64,000 nucleotides of DNA from CAYFLR01 sp964343805. GTDB taxonomy: Bacteria > Bdellovibrionota_B > Oligoflexia > CAYFLR01. The notes below the pieces were generated by a model. That model saw nothing but the letters and a program-made list of their open reading frames with translations, was not told the origin of the DNA and did no database searches. The stretch is from positions 17,328 through 81,327 of the forward strand of contig CAYFLR010000022.1 in NCBI GenBank assembly GCA_964343805.1. Direction: 5' to 3'. Positions within the stretch are counted from its first letter, which is position 1, and every line of letters starts with the position of its first letter. Of this stretch, positions 17,027 through 25,936 are shown in pieces. The translations under genes were made by a program, and so were the position numbers.

Positions 17027-18157
17027 CTAAAAAAAACCAGCTGCTCGATCAAGTTTTTTATCCTTCTTACAGGCAAGTCCGATATTAAAAAGTAGGTTAG
17101 GTGTTTTATCATGGGCGGGAAGAATTTTTACCGCATTGATATAGAGTTTTTCAGCGTCCTCAAATTTCTTTTTTCTTACTAAGGCAATACCCAAATTATT
17201 AAAGTAGCTGGCCATCTCTCCAGCTTTCTGCGTGTTTCTTAATAATCCAATGGCTTTGCTATATTTCCCTTGAGCGAAGAGAGACTTACCTAGGCCATCT
17301 TTCGCTTCAGGATTTTCTTCATCCATCTCGCTGGCTTCGGAAAAAACTTCTTCCGCTTTGTCAGCATCATCCACTTCTAGGTAGGCACCTCCCATGGTGA
17401 TCAGTCGATTAATATTATTGGGGCTGAGCTGTCTGAGATCTTCCATAAGTTTAATTGCTTTATGAGTTTGCTTATTTTTCAAATAAGCTCGAGCCAATTT
17501 ATTTTGAGCTACAATATTCTTGGGAAGTAAAGCCAGTGCCTTTTTATAATCCAGTATAGCTTGAGGGTAATCTTCAAGCCCAGCGGAGCAATCTCCCATA
17601 TATTCTAAAACCTTTCCAGCTTTAGGGTATTTTTTCTGCATTTCAGAAAGGGTTTTTAGAGAGGCTTTAAATTCTCCGTCAGCTATGGCCCCTGCTAATT
17701 GGTTCATTTTCTCTTCAATTGCTGAGGTGGTTTTATCCTTAGAAAAAATGATTTTTAATTGCTCTGAATACTGTTCTGCTTTAATTGGCTTCACTAGATA
17801 ATGAGCAATTCCGAATTCGACGGCCAAGTAGATATCTTTATCTTCTAACTCCCCAGAGCATATAATAAACGGTGTATTTTGGTAATTTGGCAGTTCCTTC
17901 ATTTTCTGCATGAAGGTTCCCCCATCCATTCCGGGCATTTGCCAGTCACTCACCACCAAGTGGTAATTTTTATTTGCCAGTTTCTCTAAACCCTCTTCTC
18001 CACCATTGGCGGTCTCAATATCTTTAACTCCAAATTCTTTTAGCATTTTGCTATGGAGTCCTCGTTGTAACTCACAATCATCCACGACTAAAACACTCAC
18101 TGAAGCCAGTTCTTTGATTTTCTCTGGAGCTTCCTTTTTCTTACCTTCTTTTGCCAT
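17027..18157 (-). CDS. Response regulator with receiver and TPR output (main part, ends at a premature amber codon)
   Basis: Last member of the phosphorelay operon. The receiver domain is at about 15-135: VVDD acid pair, phospho-acceptor Asp in VVSDWQMPGMDG and Lys in YLVKPI. It is followed by at least six tetratricopeptide units (150-376), for example YPQAILDYKKALALLPKN and KYSKAIGLLRNTQ. There is no DNA-binding or enzymatic output, so the signal presumably goes to a protein partner. The frame ends TTT TTT TAG in the middle of a TPR helix, and homologous-looking sequence continues in phase after the stop (see 16718-17026), giving a likely ancestral length near 479. It starts seven bases after the hybrid kinase stop. 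Confidence 0.88.
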   Translation of the reverse strand: MAKEGKKKEAPEKIKELASVSVLVVDDCELQRGLHSKMLKEFGVKDIETANGGEEGLEKLANKNYHLVVSDWQMPGMDGGTFMQKMKELPNYQNTPFIICSGELEDKDIYLAVEFGIAHYLVKPIKAEQYSEQLKIIFSKDKTTSAIEEKMNQLAGAIADGEFKASLKTLSEMQKKYPKAGKVLEYMGDCSAGLEDYPQAILDYKKALALLPKNIVAQNKLARAYLKNKQTHKAIKLMEDLRQLSPNNINRLITMGGAYLEVDDADKAEEVFSEASEMDEENPEAKDGLGKSLFAQGKYSKAIGLLRNTQKAGEMASYFNNLGIALVRKKKFEDAEKLYINAVKILPAHDKTPNLLFNIGLACKKDKKLDRAAGFF

Positions 18158-18164
18158 CTATTTC

Positions 18165-20621
18165 TCAACGAGTCAAAATATTCTTAATTTCATCCACAAC
18201 GGTATCCACATCAATGGGCTTTTGGATGACCCCTGTGGCTCCTTGCTTAAGCATTTCTTCAATTATATGATCATCTGCAGCGTATCCAGACATCAAAATA
18301 ACGACCGTATCTGGTCGTTGATTTTTTACTTTAAAAAGCACATCAATCCCGGATACCTCTGGCATTTTAATATCGGTGATAACTATATCAAAATTTCCCT
18401 GTTCAATTATACTGTAAACCTTTTCAGGATCTGAAGCGGTAAGATACTTAAATTCATCTTCTAGACACTCGGCTAACAATTCCACCACTTCGCTATCATC
18501 ATCAATGATTAGTATATTCTTCTTATTATCGACTGTCTCTTTGGCTAATGGTTCTTCCACGCTTCCTTGGTTATTCTCATCAGGTAAAGAAATGATTATG
18601 GCGGTGCCATTTCCTTCACTACTTTCTAATTCGATCTTCCCACCATGACTTTTTATAATACCAAGAGCAATGGAAAGCCCTAATCCCGTACCCTCACCCA
18701 CTCCCTTAGTAGTAAAGAAAGGTTCAAAGATATTTCCTAAAATATGGGACCCTATCCCTGCGGCATTATCCTGAATACAGATTTCCACCGCTTGAGAGGA
18801 GTTATCATGAGTGACCTTAAATTCAATTGTTCTCGGTGAGGGACAAGGATTTCTAGCAAAAGAATCCAAGCTGTTTTCAATGAGAATATGCATAACCTTT
18901 TCTAACTGCCTAAAGTCACCCCAAATTCCTATATCTTTTGCACTGGTATCAAAAACCAGATCCACTTCTAAACTCTCCGCCTGCTTTTTGTTAGTTAGAA
19001 GTACATTACCAATCAGTTCACCCAATTTAATTTGATGGTAATTCTTCCTTCGATCCTCAGCAGCAAAAACTCTCAACTGATCAATGATCTCTTTCATCCG
19101 TTTGGAGGCTTCAGTAATATGCTGAGCATGCTCAATCATGACATCAGCTTCGTCTTCCTCCGTTTCAATCATATCTGCATAGTTACTCACAATGGCCAAC
19201 GGGTTATTTAACTGGTGAGCAACTCCGGTAGCCAACACACCCACAGAAGCCATTTTTTCTGTTTGAACCAGTTTGTTTTGCATCCTCTCTTTTTCATCTT
19301 CAACTTTTTTCCTCTCAATAATACCTGCAATGGTATTGCAAACTGCTCTTAAAAAATCCACCTCACCTTTATTTTTTTGCCTCCCTGATGGGATATAAAT
19401 ATTGAGTACTCCATGCAGTTTTTTTCCGGACATAATGGGGACACAATAATGGCCATGGGGTTTTATTCCCGGAAAGGTGTGAGTATGATCCTTATCTAAA
19501 TCGCTACAAAAAATGAGTTTTTTCTGCTCGGCCGCAATTCCACATAAGCATTTTCCAAGGGGTAATACCGCGCACATTTCTTTAATTTCTTCCGCTAGAT
19601 TCACCTCTGCAACCATTTTTAAACGTTCCGTCTGCTCATTGTATAAAAATATACTTCCTTGAGCTTCAAATTCACCAATGGGAGATGAAATGACGATATT
19701 AAGAATTCGTTTAAGCACAGGCTCTAAGGAAATAGAAGAAAGTGAGATACGTAAAATCGAATTGATAATTTTATGCATCTGCTCACTTTCAAGCAGTTTT
19801 TTCTGAGCTAACTTCCGCTCAGTGATATCCCGAAGGATTGCAACAGCATGCCATACACCTTTTATTTCAACCGATGACATGGAGAGTTCAATAGGAAAGC
19901 GAATGCCATTATTCTTAATGGCTAATATTTCTCCTACCCCTTCAAAGATAGCGGCCTCACCCGAATCTTTGAACTTATCCCATAGATCTCTAAAGGTGGT
20001 AGATGATTGGTTAATTTCTAAAAGTTCGGTAAAGTAGGTATCGCCCTGATCGGCATAGGGAGCAAAGTCAAAGATCTTTTCCACAGCCATATTCCAATAA
20101 TCAATTCGACCATCGGGACCAATCATCATGATAGCATCTTTGGCAGCGGTACTAATGGCACGAAAAGTCTCTTCACTGTCTCTTAATTGCTGCTCCCACT
20201 TGTCATGCTCTGTTTTCAGCTGCCTTTTAGTAATAATAATCTGCAGATGATTGCTGATACGAGTTTGCAGTTCTTCAGCGATAATTGGTTTGGAAATAAA
20301 ATCGATAGCTCCCATTTTAAAGGCTTTTAAAATAAAGGGTGCATTCACCTCAGCAGATAAAAAGATAACCGGAATATTCATCCATTTGGGTGATTTCCGT
20401 AAATCATGAAGGAGCTCTAAACCAGATATTTCGGGCATGACAATATCTAGTAACATTAAGTCAACTTTTACACTTTGCAAAATCTCTACAACTTGCAAAG
20501 GATTTGTTTCCTTAATCACTCGAATGTTTTGATTGGAAACAATTTTAGAAATCATTTCCAAAACAAATGGATCATCATCTACCGCTAAAATGGTAGAAAC
20601 ATCAAAAGGCACATCTTGCAT
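18165..20621 (-). CDS. Hybrid histidine kinase: receiver, PAS, GAF, HisKA, HATPase, receiver
   Basis: An 818-residue cytoplasmic hybrid kinase without membrane helices. Order: receiver 1 at 10-125 (AVDDD, LLDIVMP, SKPI); PAS at about 150-265 with MIGPDGRIDYWN; GAF at about 285-435 with LGKCLCGIAA and HGHYCVPI; HisKA with the phospho-acceptor His near 468 in GVAHQLNNP; HATPase with IENSLDS, DNAAGIG and GTGLGLS; receiver 2 at 700-818 (IIDDD, ITDIKMP, QKPI). Both receivers keep their phospho-acceptor Asp, so internal or intermolecular phosphotransfer is possible. It sits two bases after the single-receiver gene upstream and seven bases before the receiver-TPR gene. Confidence 0.93.
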   Translation of the reverse strand: MQDVPFDVSTILAVDDDPFVLEMISKIVSNQNIRVIKETNPLQVVEILQSVKVDLMLLDIVMPEISGLELLHDLRKSPKWMNIPVIFLSAEVNAPFILKAFKMGAIDFISKPIIAEELQTRISNHLQIIITKRQLKTEHDKWEQQLRDSEETFRAISTAAKDAIMMIGPDGRIDYWNMAVEKIFDFAPYADQGDTYFTELLEINQSSTTFRDLWDKFKDSGEAAIFEGVGEILAIKNNGIRFPIELSMSSVEIKGVWHAVAILRDITERKLAQKKLLESEQMHKIINSILRISLSSISLEPVLKRILNIVISSPIGEFEAQGSIFLYNEQTERLKMVAEVNLAEEIKEMCAVLPLGKCLCGIAAEQKKLIFCSDLDKDHTHTFPGIKPHGHYCVPIMSGKKLHGVLNIYIPSGRQKNKGEVDFLRAVCNTIAGIIERKKVEDEKERMQNKLVQTEKMASVGVLATGVAHQLNNPLAIVSNYADMIETEEDEADVMIEHAQHITEASKRMKEIIDQLRVFAAEDRRKNYHQIKLGELIGNVLLTNKKQAESLEVDLVFDTSAKDIGIWGDFRQLEKVMHILIENSLDSFARNPCPSPRTIEFKVTHDNSSQAVEICIQDNAAGIGSHILGNIFEPFFTTKGVGEGTGLGLSIALGIIKSHGGKIELESSEGNGTAIIISLPDENNQGSVEEPLAKETVDNKKNILIIDDDSEVVELLAECLEDEFKYLTASDPEKVYSIIEQGNFDIVITDIKMPEVSGIDVLFKVKNQRPDTVVILMSGYAADDHIIEEMLKQGATGVIQKPIDVDTVVDEIKNILTR

Positions 20622-20623
20622 AA

Positions 20624-21007
20624 TTATGTCTCAATTCCTAAAACCTGTTCAGCTGTTTCAATTATTTCATCAGGATCAAAAGGTTTGGTTAAGTATCTAT
20701 CTGCTCCAACCGATTTTCCTTTTTCTTTGTCAAACTCCTGTCCCTTGGCAGTCAGAATCACAATATAAACATTGCTAAATCGACTGTCTGCTTTTACTTT
20801 TTGGCAAAGTTCAAAACCGTTCATCACCGGCATCATTACATCTAAAAATACCAGATCAGGCAACTCCTTTTGAATTTGCTCTAAACCCTCTTGACCGTTA
20901 CAGGCAGAGAGTAAAGTAACTCCTTCATCTTCAAAGTCTTCTAAAGTTTGCTCTAGTAGCCTCCTGATGTGCGCTTCGTCATCAACGATTAGTATTTTCT
21001 TTCCCAT
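20624..21007 (-). CDS. Single-domain response regulator
   Basis: A CheY-like stand-alone receiver of 127 residues. Acidic pair in LIVDDEAH, phospho-acceptor Asp in LVFLDVMMPVMNG, the T/S position in VILTAKG and Lys in LTKPFDPDE are all present. The ATG at 21007 follows AAAGGAGATGAA; an in-frame GTG upstream is less likely. It is part of the kinase operon, between the GAF kinase and the hybrid kinase, and is a likely phosphate shuttle between them. Confidence 0.93.
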   Translation of the reverse strand: MGKKILIVDDEAHIRRLLEQTLEDFEDEGVTLLSACNGQEGLEQIQKELPDLVFLDVMMPVMNGFELCQKVKADSRFSNVYIVILTAKGQEFDKEKGKSVGADRYLTKPFDPDEIIETAEQVLGIET

Positions 21008-21038
21008 TTCATCTCCTTTGAGCACTATTAATTATTTA

Positions 21039-22553
21039 TTAATCGGTTTTTAAATCTTTGCTGATGGTAAATACAAACCGGGTGTTTTCATGTTCTGTAT
21101 CCACCTTAAACTCTCCTTGATGAGACTCAATTATTCGTTTGGAAATACTGAGCCCTAAACCCGTTCCTTTACCCACAGCCTTTTGAGTATAAAAAGGCTC
21201 CAAAATCTTGGTTGCAATATCTGGTGAAATCCCACCTCCACTATCTGTTACACTTATTTCAATTAAATGCTCATCTTGTTTAAGGTCTAATCTAACCCAT
21301 CTTTCGGATAATTCTTCGATGGCATCTATCGCATTGGAAAACAAATTCACTAATACCTGAGAAATTCCTACCGGGTTGCAGATGAGTTCTAAATCCTCAG
21401 TTACATTTAGCTCTAACTCAACTTCTGCGAGTTTAAACTTCTTTTGGCAAAGGGCAAGCGTGTCATCAATGATCTGCTTTAAACTGGACTTCACCATCTC
21501 ATTGCGATTATTTTTTCTGGAAAGGTTCTTTAACGCTCTGACAATTTGGGAAATACGCATAGCAGTTTTTTCAATGGTTTTTCCCACATTTCGAATCCCA
21601 TCTATATCTTTCAAGTCCTCTGGTTCTATATCAATAAGATCTTGAGTTTCGGCAATGATAACCCCTAAAGGATTATTGACCTCATGGGCGATACTTGCTG
21701 CAATTTCCCCTATAGAAGCTAACCTGGAAGCTTCTTCTAACTGCATCTGTGATTCAGATAAAGCATTTTGTAGCTTATGTAACTTTCTCTCTTCTTCTAT
21801 TTTTCTTCTATGCAGTAGGGAATTTTCTATGGCAGAAGCGGTCTGAGAAGATAGAGCAGAAACCACTTTTAAATCACGAGCCGAAAATTCTCTCTTCGTT
21901 CGACTGCTGATCAAAAAAGCTCCTAACACCTTATTTTTTATTTTTAAAGGAGCACAAATCAAGGCGCTAATATGGGCTTCGGCTTGAATATTAGCTGGTA
22001 GATCATTAATAATTTCTGCTCGTCCTTTATCAACAACATCTTCAACGATAGCCCGGCAAGATTGAAAGAGTTGTTTCGCACTGGGAAGTTTTTCGGTGGA
22101 GTTTATTACATCCATCTTTTTTTCTTTACTTTGGACAATGATAGAAGTGCTGGTGGCGTTCAACAACCGCCCCATTTCTGTCACAGCTAAACCTGCTATC
22201 TTTTTAGCATCCAGACAGGATGCCATTTGATCACAAATATTATAAAAAAGGTTTATTTCTTTATAGGTATCTAAAGTTTCTCTTACAACCCCCTTCATCT
22301 CCAACTCAGTACGAACCACATAAGAAACCATATTGGCAACTGAAATAGCACCTTTATTGCCATAGACCCAGCCCACCACATTTTCACCATTATTGATGGC
22401 GTGACGCTCCAAACTTTTATCTAAATCCACCCCATAAATGAGTTGATCTTGAATATCCGTAACGGAGTATTTAATGGCCAAGTCATATTCCAGACTCTGA
22501 ATAGCGGACTTGATATCATTCTTTCTAAAAACTTTTTTTAATGGTGACGCCAT
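21039..22553 (-). CDS. GAF-containing sensor histidine kinase
   Basis: About 504 residues from the ATG at 22553, which has AGGAGAAAC before it overlapping the stop of the upstream kinase; a longer reading from 22583 is possible. Residues 1-95 are unassigned. Residues 100-255 look like a GAF sensor (LGAFLISSRTKREFS), followed by a coiled coil, HisKA with His near 288 in SIAHEVNNPLG, and HATPase with LFSNAIDAIEEL, DSGGGIS and GKGTGLGLSI. There are no membrane helices, so it senses an internal cue or a partner protein. The GAF lacks the CxCG/HGHY motif of the other two GAF kinases of this operon. Confidence 0.92.
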   Translation of the reverse strand: MASPLKKVFRKNDIKSAIQSLEYDLAIKYSVTDIQDQLIYGVDLDKSLERHAINNGENVVGWVYGNKGAISVANMVSYVVRTELEMKGVVRETLDTYKEINLFYNICDQMASCLDAKKIAGLAVTEMGRLLNATSTSIIVQSKEKKMDVINSTEKLPSAKQLFQSCRAIVEDVVDKGRAEIINDLPANIQAEAHISALICAPLKIKNKVLGAFLISSRTKREFSARDLKVVSALSSQTASAIENSLLHRRKIEEERKLHKLQNALSESQMQLEEASRLASIGEIAASIAHEVNNPLGVIIAETQDLIDIEPEDLKDIDGIRNVGKTIEKTAMRISQIVRALKNLSRKNNRNEMVKSSLKQIIDDTLALCQKKFKLAEVELELNVTEDLELICNPVGISQVLVNLFSNAIDAIEELSERWVRLDLKQDEHLIEISVTDSGGGISPDIATKILEPFYTQKAVGKGTGLGLSISKRIIESHQGEFKVDTEHENTRFVFTISKDLKTD

Positions 22554-22560
22554 GTTTCTC

Positions 22561-24082
22561 CTATTGAACCGCTGACTCCACATGATTACTATCTTGGATT
22601 TGGCGATCTAAAGTTACCACATCAATAGGTTCTCCCTCTTCATCTAAAAATGGAAGTTTAAATACAAAAGTACTTCCCACTCCCATCTGACTACTTACTC
22701 CAATTTTACCACCATGATGTTCAATGATTCTCTTACAAATAGGTAAACCCAATCCCGTTCCCTTGGGCTTATCTGTCAGGGTGTCGCCCACCTGTTTAAA
22801 TTTTTCAAATACATCTTTCAAATGCTCTTCAGCAATCCCAATACCACTATCAATAACACTCACTACAATTTCTGGTCCTACCACATGGGCACGTAAAACC
22901 ACCTCCCCTTCAGTAGTAAATTTAACAGCATTAGAAATCAAGTTAATCACCACTTGAATTATAGTGTCTCGGTCACAAGCAACCTCGGGCATGTCATNNN
23001 NNNNNNNGAATCTCCATTTTTAACTCAAGATTCTTTTCAGCAAAAAGAGAAGAGGTCGCTGCAGTGGCCTGATCTATAAGACTGTTAAAGTTCGCCATCT
23101 CAATTTTCCATTGAGCTTTTCCTGATTCCATTTTGGTAAGGTCCAGCACATCATTAATCATGGCAGTGAGCCTTTGAGATTCAGAAATGATTATTTCTAC
23201 ATTACGTATGACCTGCTTTTTAACCTTATTCACCTTCTTATCTTCCGAAGAGAGGTGGGGAGCTAAAGATTTCTTAATTTTTTTATCTATGATTTTTGAG
23301 AAGCCCAAAATGGAGGTAAGAGGTGTTCGGAGCTCATGAGACACAGTAGCTAAAAAGTTGGTTTTCAGTTCATCTAGTGCTTTTAACTCAATGTTCGCTT
23401 CGCTTAACTCTTTTGTCCGTTCTTCTACTTTTTTCTCGAGTGTGTAGGAGTATTCTTGTAACTGCTTGTTGAGATCTACCAATTCCAGTTCGGCTCTCTT
23501 TTTAGCCCCAATTTCTTCCTTCAATTGTTCATTTAAAACCTTCTGAGCTGACTGTGCTTCTATTAAATCTTTGTTTTGCTTAATAGTCCCTTCATACACA
23601 GAGAGAAGAAATGCCAGAATCTTTTTCCGATCCGATTTTAAGAGGTATTTTTGATCTCCAAATGAGTATTCTAAACCCACTTCCGTTTCTTTAAAAACCT
23701 GACTTGATTCCATACCCATAGTCATATTTACTTTTTCCAGCAACACCTCTGTCTCATATGGTTTTGTTAAATAACTGTCAGCTCCAGCATTTAAACCCCT
23801 TATTATCTCAGAGGGATCAGATAAGGCGGTTAATAAAATTATAGGAATATGGGAGACCCCCTCCTTTTCTTTTAAAATTTGACACATTTCATAGCCATCC
23901 ATTTCTGGCATAGAAATGTCACTGAGGATAAGATCAGGCATGGTTTCCATAGCCTTTTCAATACCATCGACTCCATTGATAGCTTCATAAATAGTGAACT
24001 TATCACTAAAAACCTTTTTTAGGAGAGTTCTTTGTAAAGCACTGTCTTCGACAATTAAAATTGACTTTTCACTCTGTTCCAT
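22561..24082 (-). CDS. Receiver-histidine kinase (receiver, coiled coil, HisKA, HATPase), interrupted by a gap
   Basis: N-terminal receiver (8-125) with IVEDSALQ, LILSDISMPEMDG and LTKPYETE. Then a long coiled coil (about 160-235, rich in Lys/Glu), HisKA with His near 249 in TVSHELRTPLTS, and HATPase with INLISNAVKFT, DSGIGIAEEHL and GTGLGLPI. The N run at 22998-23007 separates MEI from DMPEV. Joining the flanks directly gives MEI-H-DMPEV in phase, so one gene of about 507 residues is likely. It has no sensor domain of its own, so input may come through its receiver. In the operon it follows the single receiver at 24105 by 22 bases. Confidence 0.9.
22998..23007. other. Scaffold gap (10 N) inside a histidine kinase gene
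   Basis: Ten N between HisKA and HATPase. Deleting the N leaves the reading frame intact (I-H-D-M-P), so few or no bases may be missing. Confidence 0.8.
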
Positions 24083-24104
24083 AGTAGTTAAGCCTTATCT
24101 CAAC

Positions 24105-24500
24105 CTACCCTTTCCAATAGGAAAGAACCTTATTTATAAATTCGTCATCAGTAAATGGTTTGTGAATATAATCCACATGTAATTTTGTTTTAACCAGATA
24201 CTCCACTCCAGCCTCTTCCACATGACCACTCATTAACAATATTTTTTGATCATCTTTTTTCTTAATGATCGTAGATAGCACTTTTAACCCGTTAATATCA
24301 GGCATTACAATATCGCTGATCACCAAATCTACATTGGGATGATGTCCATCATAATAGTCCAGAGCTTCTTTTCCATTAGCGAGTCTCACGATGCTCCCAC
24401 CATGGTCAGAAACAATTAAATCAATAAGATTGAGCATCCCTGGTTCATCATCTACTACCATAATAACTTTATCTTGAAGAACGGATTTATTTTCACTCAT
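24105..24500 (-). CDS. Single-domain response regulator
   Basis: A 131-residue stand-alone receiver: VVDDEPGM, DLVISDIVMPDINGL with the phospho-acceptor Asp, LLMSGH and the conserved Lys in YIHKPFTDDE. The start overlaps the stop of the upstream GAF kinase by four bases, pairing it with that kinase. With no output domain it probably relays phosphate to the next proteins in the operon. Confidence 0.93.
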   Translation of the reverse strand: MSENKSVLQDKVIMVVDDEPGMLNLIDLIVSDHGGSIVRLANGKEALDYYDGHHPNVDLVISDIVMPDINGLKVLSTIIKKKDDQKILLMSGHVEEAGVEYLVKTKLHVDYIHKPFTDDEFINKVLSYWKG

Positions 24501-25771
24501 TTTTTTACCTCATCTACTGTTGCCTTTTCCTCAGCCAGAGGAAGACGAATAATAAATTCAGCTCCCTGTTCATGGCTCGATTTGCAGGTAATAATGCCAT
24601 TATGATCAGTGATTATTCCATGACTGATTGAAAGACCTAAACCCGTACCTTTTCCCACTTCTTTGGTAGTAAAAAACGGGTTAAAAATACTCTCTAAGTC
24701 AGCCTCCTTAATACCAGTTCCATTATCAGCAAAGGAAACTTCAACCTGTTTCTCCTTAGTTAAAACCTTGGTTAGCACCAGAATTTCTCCCCATTTTCGC
24801 CCGCTCTCAATGATACTGTCCCTGCTATTAGTGATAATATTTACAAATACCTGTTGCAATCGGTTGGCATTTCCCATCACCTCTGGATTCGTTAAATCAA
24901 GGTTGGAAGTAAGAACCACTTGCCCTACTTTTAGAGCTTCTGAGATAAACAGAAAAGATTTGCAAATAACCTCATTGATCGAGAGCCTAGTAAAATCACT
25001 ATCACTTTTACGGGAGAAAGCTTTTATTTGTTTTATAATTTCCCGCATGCGAAGACAATTTTCTTCCACCATAGAAAGATAGTCGAGAAGTTTCTCACGA
25101 TCCACTTCCCCCTCTTTTTTGAGCCCGTTTCCAATTCGATTAGCAAAACCTTGCACCAGTTGAAGTGGATTATTTAATTCATGACCAATCCCTGCAGCTA
25201 AAGTCCCAATGGCAGCTAATTTTTCAGACTCTGTGAGAACCTCTTTCATGCGCTGGCTCTCAAGGTCACTTTTCTTTCGAACAATAATAGCTGATAACAC
25301 ACTGGCCACCAGTTTAAGAAACTGAACATGATGGGCCTCTTTTTTGGTGCCTTCATCTATGTAGAGTGATAAAACACCCAATAAAGTATTACGATACAAA
25401 ATAGGAATGGCATAATGTCCATGAGGTTTCATATCAGGAAAACTGTTTTCATGATCACCGTCCATACCACCTTTAAAAAGAAGTTCCTTGGTAGACGCGG
25501 CTCTCCCACAGATACACTTGCCGATAGGAATGGATTTGCAAATTTTTTGCAGGGGCTGATCTAAATTGCTATGGGCTACTAAATTAAGCAATCCTTTGTC
25601 ATTATCTGCCAGAAAAATGACCCCTTTTTCCGACAGTGTCAATAGCGGTGAGGAGGTGATGATGTTGAGGCATTGGTTTAATAAGCCTTCCAAAGAAAGG
25701 TCATCCAATGAGATCTGTAATAACTCATCGAGAATTGATAGCACATTTATTTCTATTTTGGACTGTCCCAT
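24497..25771 (-). CDS. GAF-containing sensor histidine kinase, first gene of the phosphorelay operon
   Basis: A 424-residue cytoplasmic kinase. GAF domain at about 10-160 with PIGKCICGRAA, a GDHENSFPD segment and PHGHYAIPI; HisKA with His near 196 in GIGHELNNPLQL; HATPase with NIITNSRDSI, DNGTGIKEADL and GKGTGLGLSI. The GAF is clearly a paralogue of the one in the 818-residue hybrid kinase, sharing the Cys-x-Cys-Gly and HGHY motifs. The operon runs leftwards from here through seven genes with gaps of at most about 30 bases or overlaps. No strong ribosome-binding site is seen before its ATG. The 165-bp upstream region is shared with the divergent gene at 25937. Confidence 0.93.
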   Translation of the reverse strand: MGQSKIEINVLSILDELLQISLDDLSLEGLLNQCLNIITSSPLLTLSEKGVIFLADNDKGLLNLVAHSNLDQPLQKICKSIPIGKCICGRAASTKELLFKGGMDGDHENSFPDMKPHGHYAIPILYRNTLLGVLSLYIDEGTKKEAHHVQFLKLVASVLSAIIVRKKSDLESQRMKEVLTESEKLAAIGTLAAGIGHELNNPLQLVQGFANRIGNGLKKEGEVDREKLLDYLSMVEENCLRMREIIKQIKAFSRKSDSDFTRLSINEVICKSFLFISEALKVGQVVLTSNLDLTNPEVMGNANRLQQVFVNIITNSRDSIIESGRKWGEILVLTKVLTKEKQVEVSFADNGTGIKEADLESIFNPFFTTKEVGKGTGLGLSISHGIITDHNGIITCKSSHEQGAEFIIRLPLAEEKATVDEVKK

Positions 25772-25936
25772 GAAACAAAGCTCTTTTTTTAATAACTATA
25801 CTAAATTCCTTTACTATTTTATCTTAAGACGAAAAATAACTCCAGCCTCTCCTGAGATAAATCTGCTTTTTCTAAAAAATCAAATCTCCTTCACATTTGA
25901 TTTTGCATTTTTATTTTAGCACGGTAAAATGATCAA

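Noticed and set aside
113..18157. Stop-codon reassignment to explain the two in-frame stops
   Set aside because: TAA, TAG and TGA all serve as normal ends of intact genes throughout the window; isolated mutations or errors are simpler.
25566..25919. Plus-strand frame across the start of the first kinase gene and the divergent promoter
   Set aside because: It is mostly antisense to the kinase GAF domain, and the translation has no recognisable features.
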